From positions 1 through 64,000 of the forward strand of contig JADBKJ010000012.1 of assembly GCA_014896455.1 (NCBI GenBank): DNA of 64,000 nucleotides, read 5' to 3'. This DNA comes from Thermoanaerobacter sp. Lineage in GTDB: Bacteria > Bacillota > Thermoanaerobacteria > Thermoanaerobacterales > Thermoanaerobacteraceae. Of the stretch, positions 21,928 through 30,510 are shown piece by piece; positions within the stretch are counted from its first letter, which is position 1, and each line of letters opens with the position of its first letter. The notes below the pieces were generated by a model. That model was not told the DNA's origin and did no database searches. It saw only the letters and a list, made by a program, of their open reading frames with translations. The translations under genes and the position numbers were made by a program.

Positions 21928-21950
21928 AGACTGTTGACAAAGTTAAAAAA
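21927..21950. repeat. Solitary element end next to the spoVB-like gene terminator
   Basis: CAGACTGTTGACAAAG followed by TTAAAAAA: an end of the same family, with no body attached, lying between hairpin copy 2 and the spoVB-like gene terminator. Confidence 0.65.
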
Positions 21951-21971
21951 CCTCAGGAAAATCCTTGGGCT
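21945..21971 (-). terminator. Terminator of the spoVB-like gene
   Basis: On the minus strand CCCAAGGA, TTT loop, TCCTGAGG, then TTTTTT. The stem has one mismatch and one wobble pair. Confidence 0.75.
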
Positions 21972-22001
21972 TAGTTTTATTTTTATTATATACTATAATT
22001 G

Positions 22002-23558
22002 TTAATTTTTAAACAAAATTATTTTTCTTAAATCCTCAATATAAGGTAGTTTCAGCGCAGAGCAAAGCAGTAAATAGGCAGGAATTCCCGTAAAAATTGA
22101 TAAAAAAATATTTATCCACATATTAACATTAATTGTTAACAATTTACTGTGGATAATTATAACAATTATTCCCATAATTGTTGATGCTGTTATCGGTTTT
22201 ATAAACCAATTTAAATAGTCTATTCTTAATCCTGTCATTTTTATGACCTCAAACATATTTAGCATTAAAATAAGAGCATCGGCAAATATAAAGCTGTATA
22301 TATATCCAAAAAGTCTAAGTTGTGGCATGGCGGTTAAATAATACATACCTATAATACAGACTCCCAACCATATAATAGAATTTTTTAAAACCACATTTTG
22401 TTTTCCCAATCCATGGAGAATGCTAGCCACCACTGCTTCTAAAAATGCGAATATACTTCCCATGGAAATCGCTCTCACAAAAGCCCCAACTCCTGGGGAA
22501 GAAGGATATAAAAGCTGAGAAATTTGCTCAGGAAGAGCTAAAAATAAAATTATAGCAGGAAAAGCTACTAAAGTAGTATAGCCAATTGCTTGGTTAATTC
22601 TAAGTCTTACGGTATCCCACTTTTTTAGAGCAGCTGCTTCAGAAACTGCAGGAAGTACAGTAGTGGAAAGACTTGAAGTTATAACTGCTGGCATGTAAGC
22701 AAGAGGTAATGCCATACCCAACATTTTGCCAAATTCAGCCATCGCTTCACTGTGAGTGAGACCTGAGACAACAAGTCTTGAAGGAATTATTAAAGATTCC
22801 GCTAAATCCAACACATTTACAATTAATTTTGAAAAAGTTATAGGTATGGAAGTAATCACTATCGTTTTTACTATAGAAAAAGCATCCCATTCTTTTCCAT
22901 CATAAGGTATTTCTCTGTTTATAATTTTTACTTCCCTTTTGTAAAAAAGTATGTACATAAGAAAACTGACAATTTCACCTGCAGATATGCCAAATATAGC
23001 TATCGCTACTAAATATTCAAGTGTAGCTCCTGTAAAAAGCTGTATTAAATATAAAGTTGTTGATACCCGTACTATCTGTTCAACAATTTCTGAAACTGAA
23101 GCAGGTATCATATTTATGACTCCTTGAAAAAAACCCTTAAACACTGATGAAGAAGCAACAATGATAAGCACCGGTGCAAAAATGAGAATTGATAAAAGTG
23201 CTCTCGGTTCGTGAAGTAACTTTTCAGCTACGTACTTAGCATTAAAAAATAGCAACGAAGAAATGATAAAAGCAATTATCAATACTAACAAAAAAGTAAT
23301 TTTTAAAATTTTAAACAAGTTTTTTTTGTTTCCTTTTGCTCTTTCTTCTGAAATAAAGCGAGAAGTGACAGCCATCGTACCAGAGGTTAAAAAAGTTATT
23401 GAAACAAAATATATAGGAAGAACTAATTGATAAATACCCGTACCTTCCGGGCCTAACATATTTGATAAAATTATTCTAAAGATAAATCCAATGCCTCTGT
23501 CTATAATATTGGCAATAGTTAATATAAAAGCACCGCGAATAAAAGACCTATTGTACAT
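22002..23558 (-). CDS. SpoVB/MurJ-like polysaccharide flippase (MVF/MATE-like)
   Basis: 518 residues from ATG 23558 (MYNRSFIRGAFIL); GTGAGGTG is 7 nt upstream, while three earlier codons overlap it. About 14 membrane helices; the start pattern NRSFIRGAFILTIANIIDRGIGF and RIILSNMLGPEGTGIYQL is typical of the SpoVB/YtgP branch. It probably flips lipid-linked cell wall or spore cortex precursors across the membrane. Monocistronic, with a strong promoter and a long leader containing an intrinsic terminator, so probably attenuated. Which paralog (SpoVB, YkvU, YtgP) cannot be decided here. Confidence 0.85.
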   Translation of the reverse strand: MYNRSFIRGAFILTIANIIDRGIGFIFRIILSNMLGPEGTGIYQLVLPIYFVSITFLTSGTMAVTSRFISEERAKGNKKNLFKILKITFLLVLIIAFIISSLLFFNAKYVAEKLLHEPRALLSILIFAPVLIIVASSSVFKGFFQGVINMIPASVSEIVEQIVRVSTTLYLIQLFTGATLEYLVAIAIFGISAGEIVSFLMYILFYKREVKIINREIPYDGKEWDAFSIVKTIVITSIPITFSKLIVNVLDLAESLIIPSRLVVSGLTHSEAMAEFGKMLGMALPLAYMPAVITSSLSTTVLPAVSEAAALKKWDTVRLRINQAIGYTTLVAFPAIILFLALPEQISQLLYPSSPGVGAFVRAISMGSIFAFLEAVVASILHGLGKQNVVLKNSIIWLGVCIIGMYYLTAMPQLRLFGYIYSFIFADALILMLNMFEVIKMTGLRIDYLNWFIKPITASTIMGIIVIIIHSKLLTINVNMWINIFLSIFTGIPAYLLLCSALKLPYIEDLRKIILFKN

Positions 23559-23603
23559 AAACAACACCTCACAATAGTTTATTCGCAGTGCTTTTTATAT
23601 ATG

Positions 23604-23625
23604 AAAAAAACCGGCAGTATGCCGG
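23604..23625 (-). terminator. Strong intrinsic terminator inside the leader
   Basis: CCGGCA (23611-23616), loop GTA, TGCCGG (23620-23625), then seven T on the minus strand. It lies between promoter and start codon, so it must be read through for the flippase to be made. Confidence 0.88.
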
Positions 23626-23751
23626 CAGTAAAGGGGGATTAGGGGGAGAAATTTTTAAGTACATAAAATTGAGGGGGGTAAGATTTACACATTCCTAAGG
23701 CTTCCTCTCACCTATTGGCAGAGGTGATAAATTCACATTACCTCTCTTCCG
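23605..23751 (-). ncRNA. Candidate structured leader RNA upstream of the spoVB-like gene
   Basis: The promoter at 23758-23786 would start a transcript near 23751 that runs about 145 nt into a strong terminator (23604-23625) 50 nt before the ribosome site. The first part holds a hairpin (AGAGG and CCTCT around 23711-23744), then GGTGAGAGGAAGCC and three C-rich tracts opposite it. I checked the sequence against the riboswitch consensuses I know (SAM, TPP, FMN, lysine, glycine, cobalamin, c-di-GMP I/II, T-box, preQ1, ZTP, fluoride) and none fits. It could be a leader with attenuation or a free small RNA. Confidence 0.45.
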
Positions 23752-23757
23752 ACAAAT

Positions 23758-23786
23758 ATTATGCATCATTTGATGAAAAATGTCAA
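23758..23786 (-). promoter_or_regulatory. Strong sigma-A promoter of the spoVB-like leader
   Basis: On the minus strand TTGACA, 17-bp spacer, CATAAT. Confidence 0.8.
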
Positions 23787-23822
23787 GATTTTATTTAAAT
23801 ATTTTTTTACATGAAATTTTTC

Positions 23823-23870
23823 CTGCAGTTTTGTAAAATTATTAATCACTGCAAATAGATAAAACTGCAG
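23823..23870. other. 10-bp inverted repeat after the amidohydrolase gene
   Basis: CTGCAGTTTT (23823-23832) and AAAACTGCAG (23861-23870) are exact inverted copies around a 28-base AT-rich loop. It may be a weak transcription end for murI-amidohydrolase; there is no other terminator there. Confidence 0.4.
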
Positions 23871-23958
23871 TAAACCTTTTTCGTATGTTTTAAAAGAATA
23901 TTTATAAATAAATCCCCGTCATTTTTTCCAAATATTTTTTAATCCTTCAAAAAATTTT

Positions 23959-25131
23959 TTAACCATTTGTGTTTAAATATTTTAAAACTGTAGAGACGTG
24001 TACAGCAAGGCCAATTTTAATACACTCCTCATCGACATTAAATTGATTGTTATGTATAGGTTTATCTATTCCTTTTTCTTTATTGCCACACCCTAATTTA
24101 TAAAAACTACCAGGGACTTTTTGCAAGAAATAAGCGAAATCTTCTACTCCCATTGTTGGTGCCACTTCTATTACATTGCCTTCCCCTAGCAGAGGAAAAG
24201 CAGTTTCTTTTATGAGGTCTGTCATACCTTTGTGATTTACAAGGCAAGGATACCCTATCGTTCTTTTAAATTCTACTTCTCCTCCCATAGCTTTTGCTGT
24301 GTTATCGCAAATCTTCTCCACCATCTCAACTATCTCGTCTCTTTTTTCTTCTTCCATCATTCTTATAATTCCAGACATCTTCACTTTGTTCGCTATTATA
24401 TTTCGTGCGTATCCTCCTTCAATAGTACCAATAGTTAGCACTATAGGACTTAGTGGGTTAGCTTTTCTACTAACGACTGTTTGGAGTATATTTACAATAT
24501 TAGCAGCAATAACTATGGCATCCACCGATTTGTGAGGCTCAGCCCCATGACTGCTTTTGCCTTTTACAATTATATCAATCATGTCAGAAGAAGCATAAGC
24601 CTTTCCATAGGTTATCCCTATTTGCCCTACTTGAAGTTCTGGGTCTACATGTAGTCCTATTATAGCATCAACTTTAGGATTTTCTAAAACTCCTTCTTCA
24701 ATCATCGGAAGAGCTCCCCCCGTTGTTTCTTCCGCTGGTTGAAATATAAACTTAACATTTCCCTTTAACTTATCTTTCATATTTGCCAAAAGTTTAGCAG
24801 TACCAAGAAGTATAGCTGTATGAATATCATGCCCACAAGCATGCATTCTTCCTGGAATCTGCGATGCATATTCTACATCATTTTCTTCATGAATTGGAAG
24901 AGCGTCCATATCTGCTCTTATAGCTATCGTCTTACTTCCATTGCCTTTAAGGGTACCAACAACTCCAGTTTTAGCAATTCTCTTTACTTCAATCCCTAAA
25001 TTTTTTAAATAATCATAAACAATTTCAGAAGTTTTTGTTTCTTCAAAACCTAATTCAGGGTACATGTGGATTTTTCGCCTTAATTCTATTACTTCTTTTT
25101 CTATTTTTTCAGCCTCTTTGAGAATATTCAT
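23959..25131 (-). CDS. M20D-family amidohydrolase/peptidase
   Basis: 390 residues from ATG 25131 (MNILKEAEKIEKEV); AGGTGG is upstream, and the in-frame GTG four codons earlier overlaps it. Metal-binding segments HACGHDIHTAILLG and FQPAEETTGGALPMIEEG, plus GLHVDPE and PTMGVEDFAYF, are those of hippurate hydrolase, N-acetyl-amino-acid deacylase and thermostable carboxypeptidase (CpsA type). It hydrolyses an N-acyl or peptide bond next to a carboxylate in the cytoplasm. It follows murI by 19 nt. The exact substrate is unknown. Confidence 0.92.
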   Translation of the reverse strand: MNILKEAEKIEKEVIELRRKIHMYPELGFEETKTSEIVYDYLKNLGIEVKRIAKTGVVGTLKGNGSKTIAIRADMDALPIHEENDVEYASQIPGRMHACGHDIHTAILLGTAKLLANMKDKLKGNVKFIFQPAEETTGGALPMIEEGVLENPKVDAIIGLHVDPELQVGQIGITYGKAYASSDMIDIIVKGKSSHGAEPHKSVDAIVIAANIVNILQTVVSRKANPLSPIVLTIGTIEGGYARNIIANKVKMSGIIRMMEEEKRDEIVEMVEKICDNTAKAMGGEVEFKRTIGYPCLVNHKGMTDLIKETAFPLLGEGNVIEVAPTMGVEDFAYFLQKVPGSFYKLGCGNKEKGIDKPIHNNQFNVDEECIKIGLAVHVSTVLKYLNTNG

Positions 25132-25150
25132 CCTAAATCCCACCTGTTTT

Positions 25151-25945
25151 TTAATATTTTTCTATGTCTACATGCAAAACATTCTCAATTTTCTCGCCTA
25201 ATAGCATTTCTGCCGTTTTGATAAAATTATCTTTATCTCCACTTACAAAAAATTCTGCCTTACCCCTGATTTGAGAATTTAATAAATCTTTCTTTAATAA
25301 ATAATCTTTTACATCATAGCCTAATTTAATTGCAGGGTCTACTATTTTTACATTTTCACCCATTATCTCTTCTATAACTGAAGCCATTAAAGGATAATGG
25401 GTACAACCTAAAACAAGAGTATCTATATCTTTTTCTTTCAATTCTTTTAAACACTTGCTAGCAGTTTCATAGGTTATTGGCGAATTATATAGCCCTTTTT
25501 CAATAAGTGGGACAAACTCAGGACATGCCTTTTGGTAAACTTCAATATTTTTATCAATAATTTTTATATTCTTTTCATAGCTTTTGCTTTCAACAGTTCT
25601 TGTAGTTGCAATAACACCTATTTTTTTATTTATAGTGTATAGGACAGCGCTCTCTACCCCTGCTTTTAAAACATCAAAAAGAACCACATCATATTCGCTT
25701 TTATTTATAACTGCACAAGTAGTATTACAAGCTATTACTACAGCTTTTACTCTTTGCTCTCTCATAAAATTTAAAATCTGTTTTGCAAATTTTTTTATCT
25801 CTTCTTCACTTCTATCGCCATAGGGAACTCTTTTTGTATCACCAAAGTAAATATAGTCTTCTCCTGGTAAAACCTCAACAAGTCTTTTTAGTACTGTAAG
25901 TCCTCCTACTCCCGAGTCAAAAACACCTATTGGTCTTGAGTCCAT
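25151..25945 (-). CDS. murI: Glutamate racemase
   Basis: 264 residues. It starts MDSRPIGVFDSGVGGLTVL; the two catalytic Cys are in AVVIACNTTCAV and LVLGCTHYPL. It converts L- to D-glutamate for peptidoglycan. Ribosome site GGGTGTGGTGA; a -10 with extended TG motif lies at 26001-26006. Cytoplasmic; first gene of a two-gene unit with the amidohydrolase. Confidence 0.96.
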   Translation of the reverse strand: MDSRPIGVFDSGVGGLTVLKRLVEVLPGEDYIYFGDTKRVPYGDRSEEEIKKFAKQILNFMREQRVKAVVIACNTTCAVINKSEYDVVLFDVLKAGVESAVLYTINKKIGVIATTRTVESKSYEKNIKIIDKNIEVYQKACPEFVPLIEKGLYNSPITYETASKCLKELKEKDIDTLVLGCTHYPLMASVIEEIMGENVKIVDPAIKLGYDVKDYLLKKDLLNSQIRGKAEFFVSGDKDNFIKTAEMLLGEKIENVLHVDIEKY

Positions 25946-26000
25946 TTCACCACACCCTAATAAAAATTTAAGCCAATTAATTATTCACACCATGGTATTT

Positions 26001-26006
26001 ATTATA
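26001..26006 (-). promoter_or_regulatory. Extended -10 of the murI promoter
   Basis: TGATATAAT on the minus strand, 55 nt before murI; the -35 is poor (TTTAAT at 16 bp). Confidence 0.45.
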
Positions 26007-26024
26007 TCATAACTTTAAACCGAT

Positions 26025-26049
26025 TAAAAACGCCAGGTTTACACCTGGC
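26025..26049 (-). terminator. Terminator of the purine operon
   Basis: GCCAGG (26032-26037) and CCTGGC (26044-26049) with TTTTTAAT after it on the minus strand. The purD stop codon lies in the loop. Confidence 0.88.
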
Positions 26050-27298
26050 TTACCAAAGCAACATCTTTTCTATAGTACATCCCTTTAAAGCTTATTTTTT
26101 TAATTTCTCTATAAACTTTTTCTCTCGCTTCTTCATATGAATCCCCTATTGAGGTAACAGCAAACACCCTTCCTCCTGATGCGACAATTTTAGCATCTTT
26201 TAATACTGTCCCTGCATGATATACAAATGCCTCTTTTACTTTTTCTAACCCTGTTATCTCAAAACCAGTCTGATATTCCCATGGGTAACCGTTTGATACC
26301 GCAACGACACATACAGCCTTTTTGTCTTCCCATTCAATTTTTATTTTATCTAGTTTTCCTTCTATGGTAGCTTCCATTATATCAATAAGGTCTGTTTTTA
26401 AAAGAGGCAGTACAACTTGTGTTTCAGGGTCCCCAAATCTTGCATTAAATTCTAAAACCTTAGGCCCTTCTTTTGTAAGCATTAAACCTGCGTATAACAC
26501 TCCTTTATATACAATGCCTTCTTTTTGAAGTGCCTTTACCACTGGTTTTAAAATGCTTTCCATCACTTCTTTTAAAGTTTCTTCCTCAAGATAAGGATTT
26601 GGTGCAATGCTTCCCATACCTCCAGTGTTAGGACCTTTGTCTCCTTCATAGATCTTTTTATAATCCATAGCAGAAACCATAGGTAAAATATTTTCTCCGT
26701 CTGTAAATGCGAATACTGACGCTTCTTTTCCAAAAAGCATCTCTTCTATTATTATGATATCTCCTGATGCACCAAATATCCTTTTTTTCATCATTAAGTC
26801 TAGAGCTTCTTTTGCTTCTATAAAGTCTTTTACAATAAACACTCCTTTACCCTGTGCCAGTCCATCTGCTTTTATCACAGCAGGATACCATGTCTCTTTT
26901 AAAAATTTCAAAGCCTCCTGATATTTGTCAAAGGCTTTAAACCTTCCAGTAGGAATATTGTATTTAGAAAGAAGCTGTTTAGTAAAATATTTGCTTCCCT
27001 CAATAGCCGCAGCACTTTTATTAGGCCCAAAGATTTTAAGCCCTACTTTCTCAAATTCATCCACAATACCTTGTACCAGTGGCATCTCTGGCCCTACAAC
27101 TGTTAAATCAATGTTATTTTTAATGGCAAATTCTTTAAGCTTTTCAATATCTCCAATTTTTATGTCAACACATTCTGCTAAAAGCCCTATGCCAGCATTA
27201 CCAGGAGCACAGTAGATTTTATCCACTTTAGGACTTTGTGAAAGTTTGTGAACAATTGCATGTTCTCTTCCTCCGCCCCCTATGACTAAAACCTTCAT
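26039..27298 (-). CDS. purD: Phosphoribosylamine-glycine ligase
   Basis: 419 residues from ATG 27298 (MKVLVIGGGGREHAI), with GAGGAGG 7 nt upstream; five further upstream codons are not needed. ATP-grasp enzyme for the second step of purine synthesis (GAR formation); hallmarks include VIKADGLAQGKGV and EFNARFGDPETQ. Last gene of the pur operon, 11 nt after purH. Confidence 0.97.
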   Translation of the reverse strand: MKVLVIGGGGREHAIVHKLSQSPKVDKIYCAPGNAGIGLLAECVDIKIGDIEKLKEFAIKNNIDLTVVGPEMPLVQGIVDEFEKVGLKIFGPNKSAAAIEGSKYFTKQLLSKYNIPTGRFKAFDKYQEALKFLKETWYPAVIKADGLAQGKGVFIVKDFIEAKEALDLMMKKRIFGASGDIIIIEEMLFGKEASVFAFTDGENILPMVSAMDYKKIYEGDKGPNTGGMGSIAPNPYLEEETLKEVMESILKPVVKALQKEGIVYKGVLYAGLMLTKEGPKVLEFNARFGDPETQVVLPLLKTDLIDIMEATIEGKLDKIKIEWEDKKAVCVVAVSNGYPWEYQTGFEITGLEKVKEAFVYHAGTVLKDAKIVASGGRVFAVTSIGDSYEEAREKVYREIKKISFKGMYYRKDVALVSQV

Positions 27299-27309
27299 AC
27301 AATTCCTCC

Positions 27310-28836
27310 TCAATGTTTAAAGTGCCTTATGCCTGTGAATATCATTGATATACCGCCTTTGTCTGCAGCTTCAATTGATAAAGCATCGTTTTGTGAGCCG
27401 CCTGGTTGGATTATGGCAGTTATACCAGCCTTTGAAGCCGCTTCCACAACATCTGGAAATGGGAAAAAGGCATCTGATGCAAGGACACTTCCCTTTGCTT
27501 TTTCGCCTGCTTGTTTGATTGCTTGTTCTGTCGGCCATATCCTGTTGACTTGTCCCACGCCAATACCTACTGTAGCTCCATCTTTTGCTAAAACAATCCC
27601 ATTGGATTTTACGTGCTTTACTACCTTCCAGGCAAACCTTAAATCTTCCCTCTCTTTTTGAGTAGGTGATTTTTTAGTAACTACTTTCAAATTATTCTCA
27701 TCTAAATCTATTTCATCTTTTTCTTGTACTAAAAGTCCGCCTTCTACTTTCTTTAAATCATATTCTTTTTCATATCCTTCTTTTAACCTCAATATCCTTA
27801 AGTTTTTCTTTTTCTTTAAAATCTCTAAGGCCCCTTCTTCAAAGTCTGGAGCAATTACTATTTCTAAGAATATTTTTATAAGTTCTTCAGCTGTTTTAAC
27901 ATCCACAGTTCTATTTAATGCTACAATTCCCCCAAAAATAGAAACAGGGTCACTCTCATAAGCTTTTAAGTAAGCATTGTATATATTATCTGCAATAGCT
28001 ACTCCACAAGGATTTGTGTGTTTTACAGCAACTGCTGCAGGCTCTTTAAATTCTCTTAAGAGCTCTATTGCCGCATTTGCATCGTTTATATTGTTAAAAG
28101 AGAGCTCTTTGCCGTGAAGCTTAACACATTCTGCAATACCATAGGCTTTAATAGGATTTTTGTAAAAAGCCGCCTTTTGATGAGGATTTTCACCATATCT
28201 CATGTCTTGAGCTTTTTCATAGGCAAAGGCCACAACTTCTGGAAACTCTATGTTATTTTTTTGTATCAAATAGTTGTATATCAAAGAATCGTAAAGGGCT
28301 GTATGTCCAAAAGCTTTTGCTGCCAGATAAAATCTCGTCTCTTCTTTTGTATTGCCATATTGTTTTATTTCTTCAATGACTGTATCATAATCCTTTGGAT
28401 CTACAAGAATAGTCACATATTTGTAGTTTTTAGCTGCAGCCCTTATCATTGAAGGACCGCCAATGTCTATATTTTCTATCGCTTCTTCTAAAGTCACATT
28501 TTCTTTTAGGATTGTCTCTTTAAAAGGATATAAATTTATGACAACTATATCTATTGGCTCAATGCCATGTTCTTTTAAAGCTTTAATGTGCTCTTCATTG
28601 TCTCTTATTGCAAGAAGCCCTCCATGAATTTTAGGATGAAGCGTCTTTACTCTACCATCCATAATTTCAGGGAAACCTGTTATGTCTGATACCTTTACTA
28701 CACTTACTCTATTTTCTTTAAGAAGATTATAAGTCCCACCTGTTGATATTATTTCATATTCTAATTCATTAAGCTTTTTGGCAAATTCCACTATGCCTTC
28801 TTTTTTTGAAACGCTTATTAACGCTTTTTTGGCCAT
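27310..28836 (-). CDS. purH: Bifunctional AICAR transformylase/IMP cyclohydrolase
   Basis: 508 residues. The N-terminal MGS-like cyclohydrolase domain ([24 protein letters not shown]) precedes the AICARFT domain with KHTNPCGVA and the C-terminal SDAFFPFPD and IQPGGSQND. It catalyses the last two steps to IMP. Good ribosome site AAGGAGG. Confidence 0.97.
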   Translation of the reverse strand: MAKKALISVSKKEGIVEFAKKLNELEYEIISTGGTYNLLKENRVSVVKVSDITGFPEIMDGRVKTLHPKIHGGLLAIRDNEEHIKALKEHGIEPIDIVVINLYPFKETILKENVTLEEAIENIDIGGPSMIRAAAKNYKYVTILVDPKDYDTVIEEIKQYGNTKEETRFYLAAKAFGHTALYDSLIYNYLIQKNNIEFPEVVAFAYEKAQDMRYGENPHQKAAFYKNPIKAYGIAECVKLHGKELSFNNINDANAAIELLREFKEPAAVAVKHTNPCGVAIADNIYNAYLKAYESDPVSIFGGIVALNRTVDVKTAEELIKIFLEIVIAPDFEEGALEILKKKKNLRILRLKEGYEKEYDLKKVEGGLLVQEKDEIDLDENNLKVVTKKSPTQKEREDLRFAWKVVKHVKSNGIVLAKDGATVGIGVGQVNRIWPTEQAIKQAGEKAKGSVLASDAFFPFPDVVEAASKAGITAIIQPGGSQNDALSIEAADKGGISMIFTGIRHFKH

Positions 28837-28871
28837 AGAATTGCCTCCTTCTTACAGTTTTATAATCCCTT

Positions 28872-29486
28872 TTAAAACTTTAATATTTTCACTTTTTTAC
28901 CTTCGACTTTTAACTTCCCTTCTGTAAAAAGCTTAACTGCATAAGGTAAAACTTTGTGTTCTACTTCCAGCACTTTTTTAGCAATGGTCTCTGGCGTATC
29001 CTCTTCATCGATTTTCACAACTTCTTGAAAAATAATAGGCCCAGTATCAGCACCACTATCCACAAAGTGAACGGTACAGCCGGTGTATTTTACTCCGTAT
29101 TCATAGACCGCCTGATGTACCTTCATTCCATAAAATCCTTTGCCACAAAAGGCAGGAATAAGTGAGGGATGTATATTTATTATCCTGTTTTCAAATCTTT
29201 CTACAATTTCTCCACTGAGAATTGTCAAAAAACCTGCAAGAATTATTCCATCCGGATCCAATTTTTCAAGAAGCTTTAATAACTCTCTTTGAAAATTTTC
29301 TTTCAATTCTTTTTTGGGAAGGCAGTAAGTAGCAATTCCGTGTTTTTTTGCCCTTTCAAGAGCATAAGCTCCTTTTTTATCGCTAATGACTGCAATTATC
29401 CTGGCATTGATATATCCTGCTTCAATGGCATCAATTATTGACTGCAAGTCAGTCCCGTTACCTGATGCCATCACCACAAGGTTCAT
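28872..29486 (-). CDS. purN: Phosphoribosylglycinamide formyltransferase
   Basis: 204 residues. SGNGTDLQSIIDA at the N-terminus, the catalytic region LAGFLTILS, the conserved NIHPSLIPAF with active His, and HFVDSGADTGPII. It adds a formyl group to GAR from 10-formyl-THF. It overlaps purM by 4 nt (ATGA), indicating coupling. Confidence 0.97.
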   Translation of the reverse strand: MNLVVMASGNGTDLQSIIDAIEAGYINARIIAVISDKKGAYALERAKKHGIATYCLPKKELKENFQRELLKLLEKLDPDGIILAGFLTILSGEIVERFENRIINIHPSLIPAFCGKGFYGMKVHQAVYEYGVKYTGCTVHFVDSGADTGPIIFQEVVKIDEEDTPETIAKKVLEVEHKVLPYAVKLFTEGKLKVEGKKVKILKF

Positions 29487-30493
29487 AAAATTACACCGCC
29501 TTCGCCTTCTACTATCTCTCCTATTACATGAGCTTTTTCACCCATGCCATTTAATTTTTCTAAAGCCTTATCTACATCAGATGAGTCTACTATAACTACC
29601 ATGCCAATCCCCATATTAAAAGTACGATACATTTCTCTTTCTTCAATATCTCCCAATCTTTGAATTAATTCAAAAATAGCTGGAATTTCCCAACTTCCTT
29701 TATTTATTTTTGCATCTATACTTTTTCTTAGTATTCTTGGAATATTATCAATAAAACCTCCCCCGGTAATATGAGCCATCGCTTTAATTTTTAACCCTTT
29801 TAAAGCCTCTATTGACTTGACATATATTTTTGTAGGAGTAAGGAGTGCATCTCCTAAATCCATCCCAAGCTCTGGTATAAAGTCTTTTACTGAAAAATTG
29901 TTTTTCTCAAAAAACACTTTCCTCACTAAAGAATAGCCATTGCTGTGAATTCCAGAAGAGACAAGCCCAATTATGGCATCTCCTTCTTTTATTGATTTTG
30001 TATCAATCAGCTCTTCTTTTTCTGCAATTCCTACACAAAAGCCTGCTAAATCGTACTCTCCTTCTTTATAAAAACCTGGAAGTTCTGCTGTTTCTCCTCC
30101 TATCAAAGCACAACCGGCTATTTTACAACCCTCTGCTATTCCTTTGATTACTTCTACTGCAGTCTTACTTTTTAACTTTCCAGTAGCAAAATAGTCAAGA
30201 AAAAACAAAGGCTTAGCACCAGTTACAATAATATCATTTACACACATAGCTACAAGGTCTATTCCTACAGTATCGTGTTTGTCCATCATAAAGGCTATTT
30301 TAAGTTTTGTCCCAACTCCATCAGTGCTTGACACGATTACAGGGTTTTTGTAATTTTTTATCTCAAAAAGAGCTGCAAATCCCCCAATGCCTTCCAAAAC
30401 ATTATCTGTCAAAGTCTTTTTTGCAATAGGTTTTATCATTTCCACCAGTTTATTGCCTTCATCTATATTTACCCCAGCATCTTTATAATTCAT
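29483..30493 (-). CDS. purM: Phosphoribosylformylglycinamidine cyclo-ligase (AIR synthetase)
   Basis: 336 residues from ATG 30493 (MNYKDAGVNIDEGN); TAGGTG is 7 nt upstream. An ATG two codons earlier is equally in frame but too close to the ribosome site. Signature VSSTDGVGTKLK and the PurM-like second half with MAHITGGGF. It closes the imidazole ring of AIR. Confidence 0.96.
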   Translation of the reverse strand: MNYKDAGVNIDEGNKLVEMIKPIAKKTLTDNVLEGIGGFAALFEIKNYKNPVIVSSTDGVGTKLKIAFMMDKHDTVGIDLVAMCVNDIIVTGAKPLFFLDYFATGKLKSKTAVEVIKGIAEGCKIAGCALIGGETAELPGFYKEGEYDLAGFCVGIAEKEELIDTKSIKEGDAIIGLVSSGIHSNGYSLVRKVFFEKNNFSVKDFIPELGMDLGDALLTPTKIYVKSIEALKGLKIKAMAHITGGGFIDNIPRILRKSIDAKINKGSWEIPAIFELIQRLGDIEEREMYRTFNMGIGMVVIVDSSDVDKALEKLNGMGEKAHVIGEIVEGEGGVIL

Positions 30494-30510
30494 AATCATA
30501 CACCTACTTT

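Noticed and set aside
23633-23678. G-rich plus strand as a possible G-quadruplex
   Set aside because: Only three separate G runs occur within 46 bases; the complementary C tracts fit better as part of the leader RNA.
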